Shown here: positions 10,921 to 20,308 of the stretch, in pieces
Layout: every line of letters starts with the position of its first letter
Numbering within the stretch: the stretch's first letter is position 1
From: Chromera velia
Taxonomy: Eukaryota > Sar > Chromeraceae
DNA: 41,069 bases
Direction: 5' to 3'
Assembly: GCA_018398765.1 (NCBI GenBank)
Contig: JAHBMJ010000128.1
Coordinates: 1 to 41,069 of the forward strand
The notes under the pieces: generated by a model
What the model saw: the letters and a program-made list of their open reading frames with translations, nothing else
Told to the model about the DNA's origin: nothing
Database searches by the model: none
Program-made: the position numbers and the translations under genes

Positions 10921-11590
10921 ACGGACAGACAGACGCAGAGAGAAAGAGACAGAAACGGAGACGAGGTCCAAGATCAGACAGACAGACGGACGGACGGACG
11001 GACAGACAGACAGACAGAGAAAAAAAAAAAACGAAAGAACGGAAGGAATGAAGCACAGAAACAAAAAGAGTACACAAAGCAAGAAACCGACTGGGGACCC
11101 AGATGTTCACACCAAAAGAATTCTCTTCCTCAACGATGACTCTTGTACCCCTTCCCCCCCCCACCCCCTCTATCCGTAGAATCACTTCAACCAGCAAAAA
11201 GAGAAGAATGATCAACCAACCGAAGAAAAAAGCTCCTCTCAGCACACCACAGCACAGCAGCTTCCCTGCCCAACAGGAAGCCCCTCAGAAGTGAGGGAGG
11301 GACTTGGAGAAAAGACCTGTCTGACCTTTTTGAAAGGGAAGAAGACGGGTCCGACGGCCTGCCTGCGTGTCCGGACGCCTTCAAGTCCATTCATGAATGA
11401 ATGAAAGAATGAGAAGAGATCAGAGAGCTGCACCCATGCAGTACCGACAAAACGAAGAGCTCGACCGTAAAGGGGATCAATCTCTCCGGGGTCCTGCTCT
11501 GATTTCGCAGTCTGACTCATATTGGTTTTCGGTCTTTGCTTCTCTCACCCCCCCACCCAGGCAGCTTCTGGCCAGCCGTTGTTGAGGAGG
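10921..11590 (+). other. Probable 3' UTR and downstream flank of selenoprotein T
   Basis: Starts with GACA/GACG tetranucleotide repeats (10921-11018) and an A11 run. ATGA words occur near 11048, 11135, 11207 and 11393-11415, any of which could begin a SECIS core, but I could not pair convincing stems around them. No coding sequence is supported here. Confidence 0.35.
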
Positions 11591-12025
11591 GGTACAGAGT
11601 AGGGAGGAGGGAATGAAGACCTGGAGGGCCGAAGTCAGGGCCGGTTCCATGCGCGCTCTTGAAGTCTCACATGCAATACTTAATTGAATGTTAGAGTTGA
11701 ATGTTCAATTTGTTTTCAAAACCCAGCCGGCATCGATTTAGGCCGACATACAACACATTTTAAGCTGTATAACGGTGTAAGCCTACCCCTGGCAGTAGAC
11801 CGCGGAGGACCCCGGAACATAAATCCTAATTCTAATCCGGTATACAGCTGTTTTACATTCAAAATTAGAACTTTGAGTTTTCTTTTTACCATTTTTTAAA
11901 TAAGTAGTATATAAAATTCAAAGTTTTAAGTAATTTTTTTAAATAAAAAATATAATTGGCCGGTATAGATTAGTGAAAATAGCTAACTATCATGCATATT
12001 CAATGCTAGATTCAATGCCACATTG
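11591..12025. other. AT-rich intergenic interval
   Basis: Becomes strongly AT-rich after about 11680. It holds a plus-strand frame (11684-11899) without family resemblance. It directly abuts the direct repeat at the LINE 3' junction. Confidence 0.4.
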
Positions 12026-12131
12026 ACATGCAGGATTTTACTAAGGCATATAGCGCTAGCAAATCTAGTAAAAATAGTTATTATTTTTATGATTTGTCTC
12101 ATTTTTGCCAGGGGGCCAGTATTGCCAAATG
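12026..12131. repeat. Direct repeat, LINE 3' side (long target-site duplication candidate)
   Basis: Begins ACATGCAGGATTTTACTAAGG and ends GTATTGCCAAATG. It matches 18741-18845 with about six differences, including a one-base indel. It touches the (CATT)n tail of the minus-strand LINE. Confidence 0.8.
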
Positions 12132-12328
12132 AATGAATGAAGTTGGCTTTGCTAGAGTGGAGCCGTGCTCCCAGCAGCCCATGTTCATGCAAGAGATCGT
12201 CAATCACTCAACTCTAGAGATAAGGCTAAGCGCGAGATCCCCTGAAGTACTCGCTTGGTGAGCTCATGAGCAGCATACGCGTTGGAGGTGGCAATAGAAG
12301 ACTCGAACAGAAGAAGAAAAGGTCGCGT

Positions 12329-15300
12329 TCACACAGAAACAGGTATGCACAGTGAGTAACAAAGATCGCAAACGGCTCTGCATACTTCATACGGATCGAC
12401 TTGTAAAGCCAAAAGCAGCATCTTTCTCGCTTCTGTTTTGGCTGCATCCGTTCCCTCAATTCCTTCTCTCTGAATCCTTTGCTTCACTTTCTTTCCCTCT
12501 ACCACTTTGTTTAGTTTATTTCTTGTTTCTACCTAATTGGAGCATATTGAAAGCCGGTGCTAGAGATCATTAATTTTTCTTCCATTTGAACAACCCTCTG
12601 CCAGATAAAACACCTCTCCCGGAGAGTTAGCCCCCCCCGTCAGACCCTTCCGATTTAGTGTCAATGCCCTTAGGAGTGGCTCAATCTTCTCACATAAGGC
12701 ACTTCTTGGCAGACAGGACATCCGTACCTTGGGGCCATTCTTTGAAGACAAAAGAAATAGAGAAGAACGTGAAGAAGACGGAAGAGCTCTCTGTAGTCCT
12801 GATAAAGAGGCAGACAAGGGGAAGTTGCCCCTTTCTTCCCTGTCTCCCTTTTTTATGCATTCCATTCCCCAGGCATCCTTAATTTTAGCAGAAACAAACA
12901 AAATTTTAATTCCCCTTCGGGGCCCGTCTTTCTGAGCTATGGACAGGGAGAGACGTCAAAAAGTTAAGGCCTGCCCATCTAAACAGACCATTGACGGCTC
13001 ATCTTTACTTCTACCCCGCTGGTCCCTTCTATAAATTCAAAAGAGCCTGAGGAATACGGAGATACGAACGGCTAAGTACAATCTAGAATGATTCAGAAGC
13101 AAAACGAGCATACAAGAGCGCGCGAGCAGACATTAAATTAACAGATAAAAGAGAGGGTACACGCAAACTCCTGACCAGAAGTCGGGCTGCCCATCGAACA
13201 AACCAGAGCCGCAAGTTATTAATCGCCTCCCAGTCTCCCTGTCTTATCGGAAAGCACTCCAGGCTATAGAGTACCACCGGCTCTCAGTACGCCTTCAGCA
13301 GCTACATCTTTCCCCCGAGAGGCAACCTAGACAGACTCGCAGCCAGACCAATCACCGCCCCCATTGTACGCTCTGCACTGTGTAGGCGTGCTTCAATCGA
13401 CCGAGTCAAATCCCTTCCCTCAAACAGAAGGCAACCCAAATATTTGTATTGATCACACCAGTCTACTTCTTTCCCTTGGTACAAAATCATGCCGTTACAG
13501 TCCTCGCGGTATTCACAAAGGCACAGGACCTTAGTTTTCTTTAGATTGACATTCAACCCCCACTTTCCGCAATATCTCTCCAGGGCATCGAATTTTACTT
13601 GGAGGTCAGCTGCTGAGTGTGCAAACAAGACAAGATCATCAGCGTAGCCTATACTTCCCAAACTGGCCCCAGCAAGGTGAACCCCCTCCGTTTCCTTTCC
13701 ATCTCCCCGTTTTCCTTTCTGAATCTCATTATGCAGGTCATTAATGAATAATAGAAAAAGCGACGGGGACAACGTATCACCTTACTTAACCCCTGCCCCC
13801 TCCGGGAATAGAGCCGAGTCCCTATCGACTCTCGCTTTCACGCCTCTATACATTGATGCAATCATCAACAGATCTCTCTTCTCTATTCCCTTAGCCTGCA
13901 GCTTTGCCAGAAGCTTCAGCCGAGGGATGGAGTCAAACGCCTTTGAGAAGTCGACAAATCCGCCTAGGAGCCCCTTCTTGCCTCTTCTGTATTCCTGTAC
14001 CAAGCCTACCACAGTGTGACTGCTTCGATCCCCTTTCTTGTGCCCACCCCTTTCCTAAACCCGATCTGTCTGTCGTCAAAACGAGTTTGCTAACGGATTT
14101 TATCATCCATAAGGAGACCAAAGAGCTTTGTAAGGGGGTTAACAACATGGACTGGACGCCAGTCATTCGGCTGTGGCGAAGGGGGACCTTTCGGGACGGG
14201 TACGATTCTCAACAAATTCTAGTTATCAGGCTAACATGCATATGCATGCATTAAATTAAAGAAAACAAACAAAAAGAAGCGAGGGATGGAAGAGTAACAA
14301 AAGCAAAAGTCGAGTTGTTGAGGAGAGATACCATCGAGCCCTGCCGCTTTCTTTCTATCCATTCCTTTCAGACGATCAGTCACCTGCTTATACGAGAAAA
14401 TGAATTGTTTTGGGGGCTCCGGCTCCGGATCAGGCTCTGGCAATTCTTCGCCCTCCCCAAAAACCCGTGTCCAATGGTTTGAGAAGTCTCTTGCCCCTGG
14501 TCTCAGACCGTCTTTCGACAACTTTTTCTTTTCTTTCCAAAGGAAGAGGGGGTCATTAAGCAAATGTGTCTTCGCTTTTTCAGTTTCCGCTCTCTCATAT
14601 CTCTTCCTTTTCTGCCGGAAGATCTCTCTCCTTTTCTTTAAGATGTCTTCCACCCTTTCCTACTTTAACTCTCTCTCCACCCCACTTGCACAGTCCTCAA
14701 CTTCTTTCCTTACTTTCTTCAGGCATTCCTGCAGCTCTTTACATTCCTCATCCCACCACCCTTCCTTCTCTCTAAACAACGTTTTGAAGGTAGGAGGCTG
14801 TTGCTTCTCTGTCGCTTTCACTATTACTTCCTTCACCGGCCCAACCAAAACCTGACACCAGGCTATGGCCAAGGCTTTCACCCGGTCTTTCTTATCTTGA
14901 GAGCTCACTGGGGAGAAGGTCAAAGAAGAGGGTAAAAAGGCTGTTGAAGAGGGTGGGGAGGAAGACACAGGAGGGGGTGGGGGAAGGGGAGGCTTTTCGA
15001 ATGGTTTAACTTCTCTATGATGCTCCCAGAGTCCCTGCCATGTCTCTCCCACCAGCTCTCTTGCTGCTGCTGCTATTGGCAGCAAATCCTTATCTTTCAC
15101 CACTGCCTTTCTGATAGATCTGTAAAGCGGGGGACACTCAGTCTGCTGCAGGGATGGGGCATCCGTCCGCTTTCTTGCAGCCTCAAGCGAAGAAGAGAGG
15201 AGAGAAAAACAGATAGATGCATGGTCATGATCAGAGCCAATCAGTCTATCGAAAGCGATTTCCCAGTCCGTGCAAGAGGAGAGAAGGAAAGGCTCAACCA

Positions 15301-16537
15301 ATGCATAATCGACAACGGATGCCTTTTTTTTCATGTTCTTTGATTTACAGGTACAAGCACCCAAAAAGTGGAAGTTTTTGCCCCCACACTTCCCTTGCAG
15401 ACCATTTAGGATGAGTAGGTTGCTCTTACCGCAAAGACGCACCAATTCATCGCCCATGAGGTCGACTGACTGCTTGCATTCTGAATGCCGGATGAAAGAG
15501 GGAGCCGACTCGTCAGAGCCGGTAGATTTGTCCTGTTCAAACAGTTGCCCAGGATTCCATTCGAGACCTTCTGGACAGAGCGATGCTGTGTGAGAGTTGA
15601 GGTCTCCCAGGACCATTCTCGGCTCTCCCAGGGGGACAGAGCACAGGAAATCAGACAGGATCTCTTTCGTGTCATCTTTCTTATGATTTGACCAACCCCC
15701 CGGCAAATACACCCCAAACACATGCAGTTTTCTACCCGACAAATGGATGGCCACCCTGGCGATGCTCGGCCCTACTAGCTTAAACTCTGGTCTGAGCTCC
15801 CCCCAATGGTCCGATTTGACCAAAATGCATACGCCTCCAGACCGGATTTCTTTGTCTGCACAAGCGGAATGGACTTTTGTCTTTTTCTTTCTCCATTCCC
15901 TATGTGACCAATTTACTCCTTTCCAACCCCCCAGTTCTAGATCGCAGGACAGGTGCTGTGTTTCGACCAGAACCACAACATCCGCATCCGTTTCAGTGAG
16001 CCATGAACGGATGTCTCCATTTCTTATCTTCCGCTGCAATCCTCCCACATTGATGTAAGCAAAGCGTAGACGGTCCCGTGGGTGAGACACCGTCAAGTCC
16101 TGGTAGCAAGCATTCCCTCGCTTCTTGAACTTGCCTCTTCTCACCTTCCAATACTCCCTCACGGCTTTTTGTATGATTATTCTCTCATCCTCTGACCTTT
16201 CTTTTATTAAGTCCCTTTCTTTTACCCATTCGAGACCAGACTCAGGAGAACGCCTGATTTCAAACCATCTCTCACCACCATGCAACCTTTTATGCCCTAA
16301 TACAAGTAGAGGAGGAGAAAAAAAAGAAGAAGAAGAAGAACAAGAGGAGGAGGAGGGGGAGGAGGGGGGAGAAGAAGAATCCAAAAAAGAAGAAAAAGAA
16401 GAAGAAGACGATTTGGGAGGAGCATGCAAGGCAGCAGAGCAAAAGGAAGAAGAATCATTCAGAATATCATGATCTTTCCTTCGTTTCTTTCTCCTCCTTC
16501 TCTTACTACGTGGAACGAGGAATGTCAAGGCTGGCAC
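12329..16537 (-). pseudogene. LINE ORF2: AP-endonuclease / reverse transcriptase, disrupted
   Basis: The N-terminal AP-endonuclease fold shows its motifs in order: FAYINVGGLQ, VVVLVETQ, VFGVYLPGG, MVLGDLNSH, VVDYALV and the catalytic SDHDH near 15230. It runs to about 15150. RT motifs follow: KKAAGLDGIS, then DWRPVHVVNPLTKLFG, the catalytic FVDFSKAFDSI (about 13940), GDTLSPSLFLLFINDL and YADDLVLF (about 13645). A tail homologous to copy 2 closes it (DAAKTEARKM ending at a TGA at 12329-12331). Disruptions: in-frame TAG at 14660-14662; a garbled stretch around 14231-14320 where RT sequence is missing; TAG/frameshift near 14010-14090; TAA replacing the motif-B glutamine near 13783; TAG and TGA near 13280-13303; and a frameshift before 12901. 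Reverse transcription at the target is the family function; this copy cannot do it. Confidence 0.88.
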
Positions 16538-16573
16538 AAAAGAGGAAGGTCGATAAATAGGAGGGAGATCACC

Positions 16574-17106
16574 CTACAGGGAAGGGGACTCAGAGTTAGA
16601 AAGGCGTGGCGATCCAAAAAAAGGGGACAGAAGGCCCTGTCCCCTCGAGTGAGAAAGCTCCTTAGATGACGGCGAAGGCTGTGAAAGCAAAACTTCACTC
16701 AAGCTGCGATTCAGTGCAGGATCAGATCCTCCGTCAAGTCCCAGCTCACTCTCATCATAAGCAAACAATGAGGAAGAGGAAGAAGACAAAAAATGTGAAG
16801 ATGCAGAGAGAAAAGGTTCTTTGGCCATAGCAGATCCAGAAAGAGGAGAAAAAGAGGAGAGAGAAAGAGAGTTCACAGGATTTTGAACCTGCATGCATGC
16901 ATTCAACGGGTCGATCAGGCCAGGATGGGGGAGGGGTCCAGCTGGATGGTCCCCCTCCTTCCCAGCACAACCTGACAAATCTTGCGCGGCCCTATTTCTA
17001 TTAATCCCTCCCCCCCTTCCTTCTTTCCCCCCACTGCCTGCCGCCGAGGAAGAAAAAGAAGAAGGAGAAGAAGAAGAAGAAGGAGAAGAAGAAGAAGAAG
17101 AGGAAA

Positions 17107-17152
<46 letters not shown>

Positions 17153-17460
17153 AAAAGAAGAAGGAGGAGAAGAAGAAGAAGAAGAAGAAGAAGAAGAAAA
17201 AGAAGAAGAAGGGTCCATCCAGTGGCCTAGTCTCTCCCCCCCCTCCCCTCCTTATCCGTTGCCCCCCTCGTTCCTTCCCTTGTCAGGTCCGGTGGAAGAG
17301 GAAGAAAAGAAAAGAGCAGACGAAGAAGAAGAAGAAGAAAAAGAAGAAGAAGAAGAAGAAGAAGAAGAAGAGGAAGCAGGAGCAGGAGCAGCAGCAGCAG
17401 CAGCAGCAGCAAAAAAAAAAAAAGAAGAAGAAGAAGAAGCAGAAGAAGAAGAAGAAGAAA

Positions 17461-17506
<46 letters not shown>

Positions 17507-18625
17507 AGGAGAAGAAGAAGAAGCAGGAGCAGCAGCAGCAGAAGAAGAAAAAAAAAAAGAAGAAGAAGAAGAAGAAGAAGTAGAAGTAGAAGAAGAAGAA
17601 GAAGAAGCAGCAGCAGCAGCAGCAGAAGAAGAAGAAGGGGAAGAAGAAGAAGACGAAGAGGAAGTGGAAGGAGAAGAGAAGGGAAAAGAAGAGGAAGAAG
17701 AAGAAGAAGAAGAAGCAAAGGGGGAAGAATTTCCAAAAGGATTCTGACATTTGCCCTGTCTTCCTAGAGAACAGTTCCAGCAAGCCCTTTTAAGCTTAGC
17801 GCACCTACAGCGGTTGCAGGTGCTATTCGCAGCACAACTACATTTGTAGCACTGGGTCCCCTCCTCCTTCAACTTCTTTCTCCCCGAGGCGTCCGGAGGA
17901 CCCGGGCCGTCACCCCCTCTTTTGTCTTTTCCTTTTTCATTTTCTCCATTCCCTTTGAAGCTTCTTCCATTACCCCCCTTTCCTTTCTCCCCCCGTCTAT
18001 CCGTTCCTTTCCTTGTCTCTTCATTTTCTTTCCCTCGTATCTTCCCCGTTGGTTGGTTCTTCCCCCCTCCCCCCACCCCAGTGAGAGAGAGAGGAAGAGG
18101 AAGTGAGAGAAAAGGAAAAGAAACATCGCATACATTTGTTACCTTCCATTTGATACCTTCTGCACTCATGTGTTCTTCTTTATCTAAAGAGATGACATTG
18201 TCAGCTACTCCGAGAGGAGAATGGCATGTATCGAGAGTCGATGCACCCGAGAGAGGCGAAGGTGTCCGACTTGTGTGAATGTCATGTATGATCACTGGAG
18301 AAGATGGCGTTCTGTCATACGTTCTTTGTCCAAAGTCTACCGAGAAGGCCTCTCTTCTATGCATGCACGAGCCGAGCTTACTGTGATCGCATACTTCATT
18401 CCCTTCCTGCCCGCCCAGAAAGTCCTCTTCTATGTCCCCCCCTCCAAGTTGCTGTTTCCCCTCCCCTCCCTTCAACCTCCCACCCTGACTCTTTGGAGTT
18501 CCCGTTTCCAACAAATCCGGAGGTCTTTGGCCCACCTCTTTCCAGAAGGCCATCCGCGAGTCCCTTTCCGTGCCCTCCTGAAGTGTCGCCCTGTCCATCT
18601 CCCTCCGCCCTGCCGTGACCTGCAC
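16574..18625 (-). pseudogene. LINE ORF1: Cys-cluster and Ser-rich protein, interrupted by TAA
   Basis: One minus-strand frame runs from 18625 to a TAG at 16574 with a single in-frame TAA at 17252-17254. The N-terminal half is charged and Gly/Lys-rich. A compact cysteine cluster near 17760-17860 reads CYKCSC, CNRCRC, CWNC with a final C-x-N, a plausible nucleic-acid-binding zinc module. The rest is Ser-homopolymer encoded by TCT/TCC codons opposite the GAA tract, then a Ser/Leu-rich tail. The position upstream of an endonuclease/RT frame gives the ORF1 call; the cluster is not a standard CCHC knuckle. ORF1 and ORF2 are in the same frame, separated only by the TAG and 12 codons. Confidence 0.7.
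17050..17730. repeat. GAA/GCA-rich trinucleotide tract inside LINE ORF1
   Basis: About 650 bp dominated by GAA/GAAG units on the plus strand with GCA blocks (17375-17410, 17530, 17605). A unique spacer lies at 17212-17290. It encodes Ser/Ala runs in the ORF1 frame; the Glu-run and Phe/Leu-run frames are artefacts. Confidence 0.9.
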
Positions 18626-18740
18626 ATAGGGGGAAGAGGGGGAAACTGTGTCTTCTCAGGAAAAGCATGAAGGGGAGCGCGATCAGAAACCTTCCCTGCC
18701 CTACTGACCGGCGTCGGATAGACCGTGGTTCCCCCTGTTA

Positions 18741-18845
18741 ACATGCAGGATTTACTAAGGTATATAGCGCTAGCAAATCTAGTAAAAATAGTCATTATTT
18801 TTATAATTTGTCTCATTTTTGCCAGGGGGCCAGTATTGCTAAATG
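18741..18845. repeat. Direct repeat, LINE 5' side (long target-site duplication candidate)
   Basis: Begins ACATGCAGGATTTACTAAGG and ends GTATTGCTAAATG; partner of 12026-12131. It lies immediately upstream of the minus-strand LINE's 5' end. Confidence 0.8.
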
Positions 18846-19378
18846 TTGCGAAATGAGGGTCCATCATTTAACAATCTGCCTTCCGTGTTGTGACTTGCCG
18901 AACGCTAGACGCCTATTATAGGCCGATAGCGATGGCGTATAATAAAGATAATGATGGCCAATAACCTATAGCCAATAATAATGGTGAATGAATTCAGAAT
19001 GCCAGTGATGATGATCGATCGATAAACGTAGTTAAACGTAGTAAACCAGTAATTTTATGGATGCACTGGCAGAAGCATCAATCCTACCTTATATATATAT
19101 CCTTGTACGTATGCCATCTTTATATATAGATGAAATAACTCAAAACTTATCTAACAATTAATGATCTATTGATCCTAACTAGGATCCTAAAAATGATCCT
19201 TTATCATCAAAAAAAAAAAAAAAACAGATAGAGATATATATAGACACTTTTAAATAATATAATACCAACTATTTTATTTGGCGGCTAGTTTGGGGGAAGA
19301 GAACTTGTTTCCACACTGCGAAACTACTAATAGACCTGCATGCAAATCTGGCAGCAAATCTGCTAGCAAATCTGTTTA
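18846..19378. other. AT-rich intergenic interval between two LINE copies
   Basis: AT-rich with TATATATATA runs, a 16-17 bp A-run near 19210 and a small tandem array of GCAAATCTG units at 19340-19375. No coding frame is supported. Confidence 0.45.
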
Positions 19379-20165
19379 TAGATGAATGAATGAATGACTA
19401 TAGCCGTCGGAGCCTAGTTCCTGGCAGTCCATGTTCATGCAAGCCTTGTTCAAGATCCTAGCTCTACTTCAAGAGACGGTAGGCTGAAGCAAGACTTCAA
19501 CGGCGAAGCTGAATTGGAATCAGAGGAAAAATCGAGAAACAACAAGTTAGAGAGTGTTCAGCGAACTGATTCAAGTGAGTAAAAAGAAATACAAAGCTCT
19601 CGAATAATTTTCATAGCGCTTTCGGGGTCTGCCTTCAAGCCATCCCACAACCATTTCCTCGCCTCTTTCTCTCCCGGGTCTGCTCCCTCCACCCCCGAAT
19701 TACGATTCACTCTGAGTCCCTGCAACCGATGTGCCCGTCTCTCAGAGTCAATCGCCCGCAACCTCTCTCTTGCGGAGGCCCACCGAGGGCAAACCGACAG
19801 TCTATGCCATAGGTCGTCAACTTTCCTCCCTTCCATGCAAGAAGACTCTTTGCAGAAGACCTCAGCCGACACGCCTGCTCGCTCACCTTGTCTGTTGAAG
19901 GAAAGGACCCTTACCAGCGGCTCAATCCTCTCGTGCAAAGCTTTCTTAGGCAGACCAAAAACTCTCACTCTGCCCCCCCCCCTGTGCACGTAACGGGAAG
20001 AGAGAAGAAAGAGACAGGATCTGGAAGAAGAAGGAAAGGCTCTCTGCATACCAGACAGGTGTGCAGTCAGGGGAAAACGGGTAGCCTCCTGTTGCTCTCT
20101 TTTTCTTATACACTCCTTTCCCACTGCATCCTTTATTTTCGAATCGATGAAAAGGTCCTGTTTAA
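19379..20165 (-). mobile_element. 5'-truncated second LINE copy of the same family
   Basis: Minus-strand fragment holding the ORF2 C-terminus, a 3' UTR resembling that of the 12-18 kb copy, and a (CATT)n tail at 19381-19397. Homology to the first copy fades near 20150-20165. No target-site duplication was recognised. Confidence 0.8.
19558..20165 (-). pseudogene. LINE ORF2 C-terminal fragment with C/H cluster
   Basis: An intact frame of about 190 residues. It aligns with the broken copy: KECIRKREQQEATRFPLTAH corresponds to MECIKKGDREERGNFPLSAS there, and LFLLSS, RIEPLVRVLSFNRQG and DPGEKEARKWLWDGLKADPE all have counterparts. It shows the C-terminal cluster C-x4-C ... DLWHRLSVC (about 19795-19850) typical of APE-type LINE ORF2 ends. 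The first copy has YLAEGC at the same place, so its first cysteine is lost. Upstream the frame meets TGA near 20170. It lacks the RT domain and so is non-functional alone. Confidence 0.82.
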
Positions 20166-20236
20166 TTCAAAATTTTCTACCGCCTTATCCATCGATTGCT
20201 CGATCGATCCCCTCTTGTTGTAATGTTTTTGCTCCT

Positions 20237-20308
20237 TCAATCAGACCGCCGAAGACCCGAAGAAGAAGAGAAAGAAGTGCATGCCGCCGCCAGAAAGCAC
20301 TGGTACAA
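20237..20308 (-). CDS. Receptor last exon (candidate)
   Basis: Acceptor ATTTTGCAG, then 23 codons from LYQCFLAAAC to SGLRRSD and TGA, in phase 0 with the preceding donor. If the donor at 20497 is not used, the frame simply reads 11 codons further to a stop at 20462. Confidence 0.35.
   Translation of the reverse strand: MYQCFLAAACTSFSSSSGLRRSD

Larger units (their letters stand above)
12132..18740 (-). mobile_element. Non-LTR retrotransposon (LINE), near full length, decayed
   Basis: Minus-strand element of about 6.6 kb containing ORF1 (18625-16574), ORF2 with AP-endonuclease and reverse transcriptase (16537-12329), and a short 3' UTR ending in (CATT)n at 12132-12140. It is bounded by the direct repeats at 12026-12131 and 18741-18845. 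The 3' UTR (12140-12240) resembles that of the second copy (19395-19520), sharing CCATGTTCATGCAAG on the plus strand. In-frame stops and frameshifts make it inactive. The AP-endonuclease plus YADD RT and single C-terminal C/H cluster (seen in copy 2) fit APE-type clades rather than R2-type elements. Confidence 0.88.

Noticed and set aside
10162-11082. 306-codon minus-strand frame opposite selenoprotein T
   Set aside because: It is a shadow of the SelT frame plus low-complexity GACA repeats; SelT conservation on the plus strand is decisive.
12329-17254. Reassigned UAA/UAG as glutamine
   Set aside because: Selenoprotein T ends with TAG at a natural C-terminus, and the LINE also has TGA and frameshifts, so decay explains the stops better.
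16893-17783. Long poly-Glu, poly-Leu and poly-Phe frames over the GAA tract
   Set aside because: Any frame stays open across this repeat; only the Ser frame connects to the cysteine cluster and ORF1.
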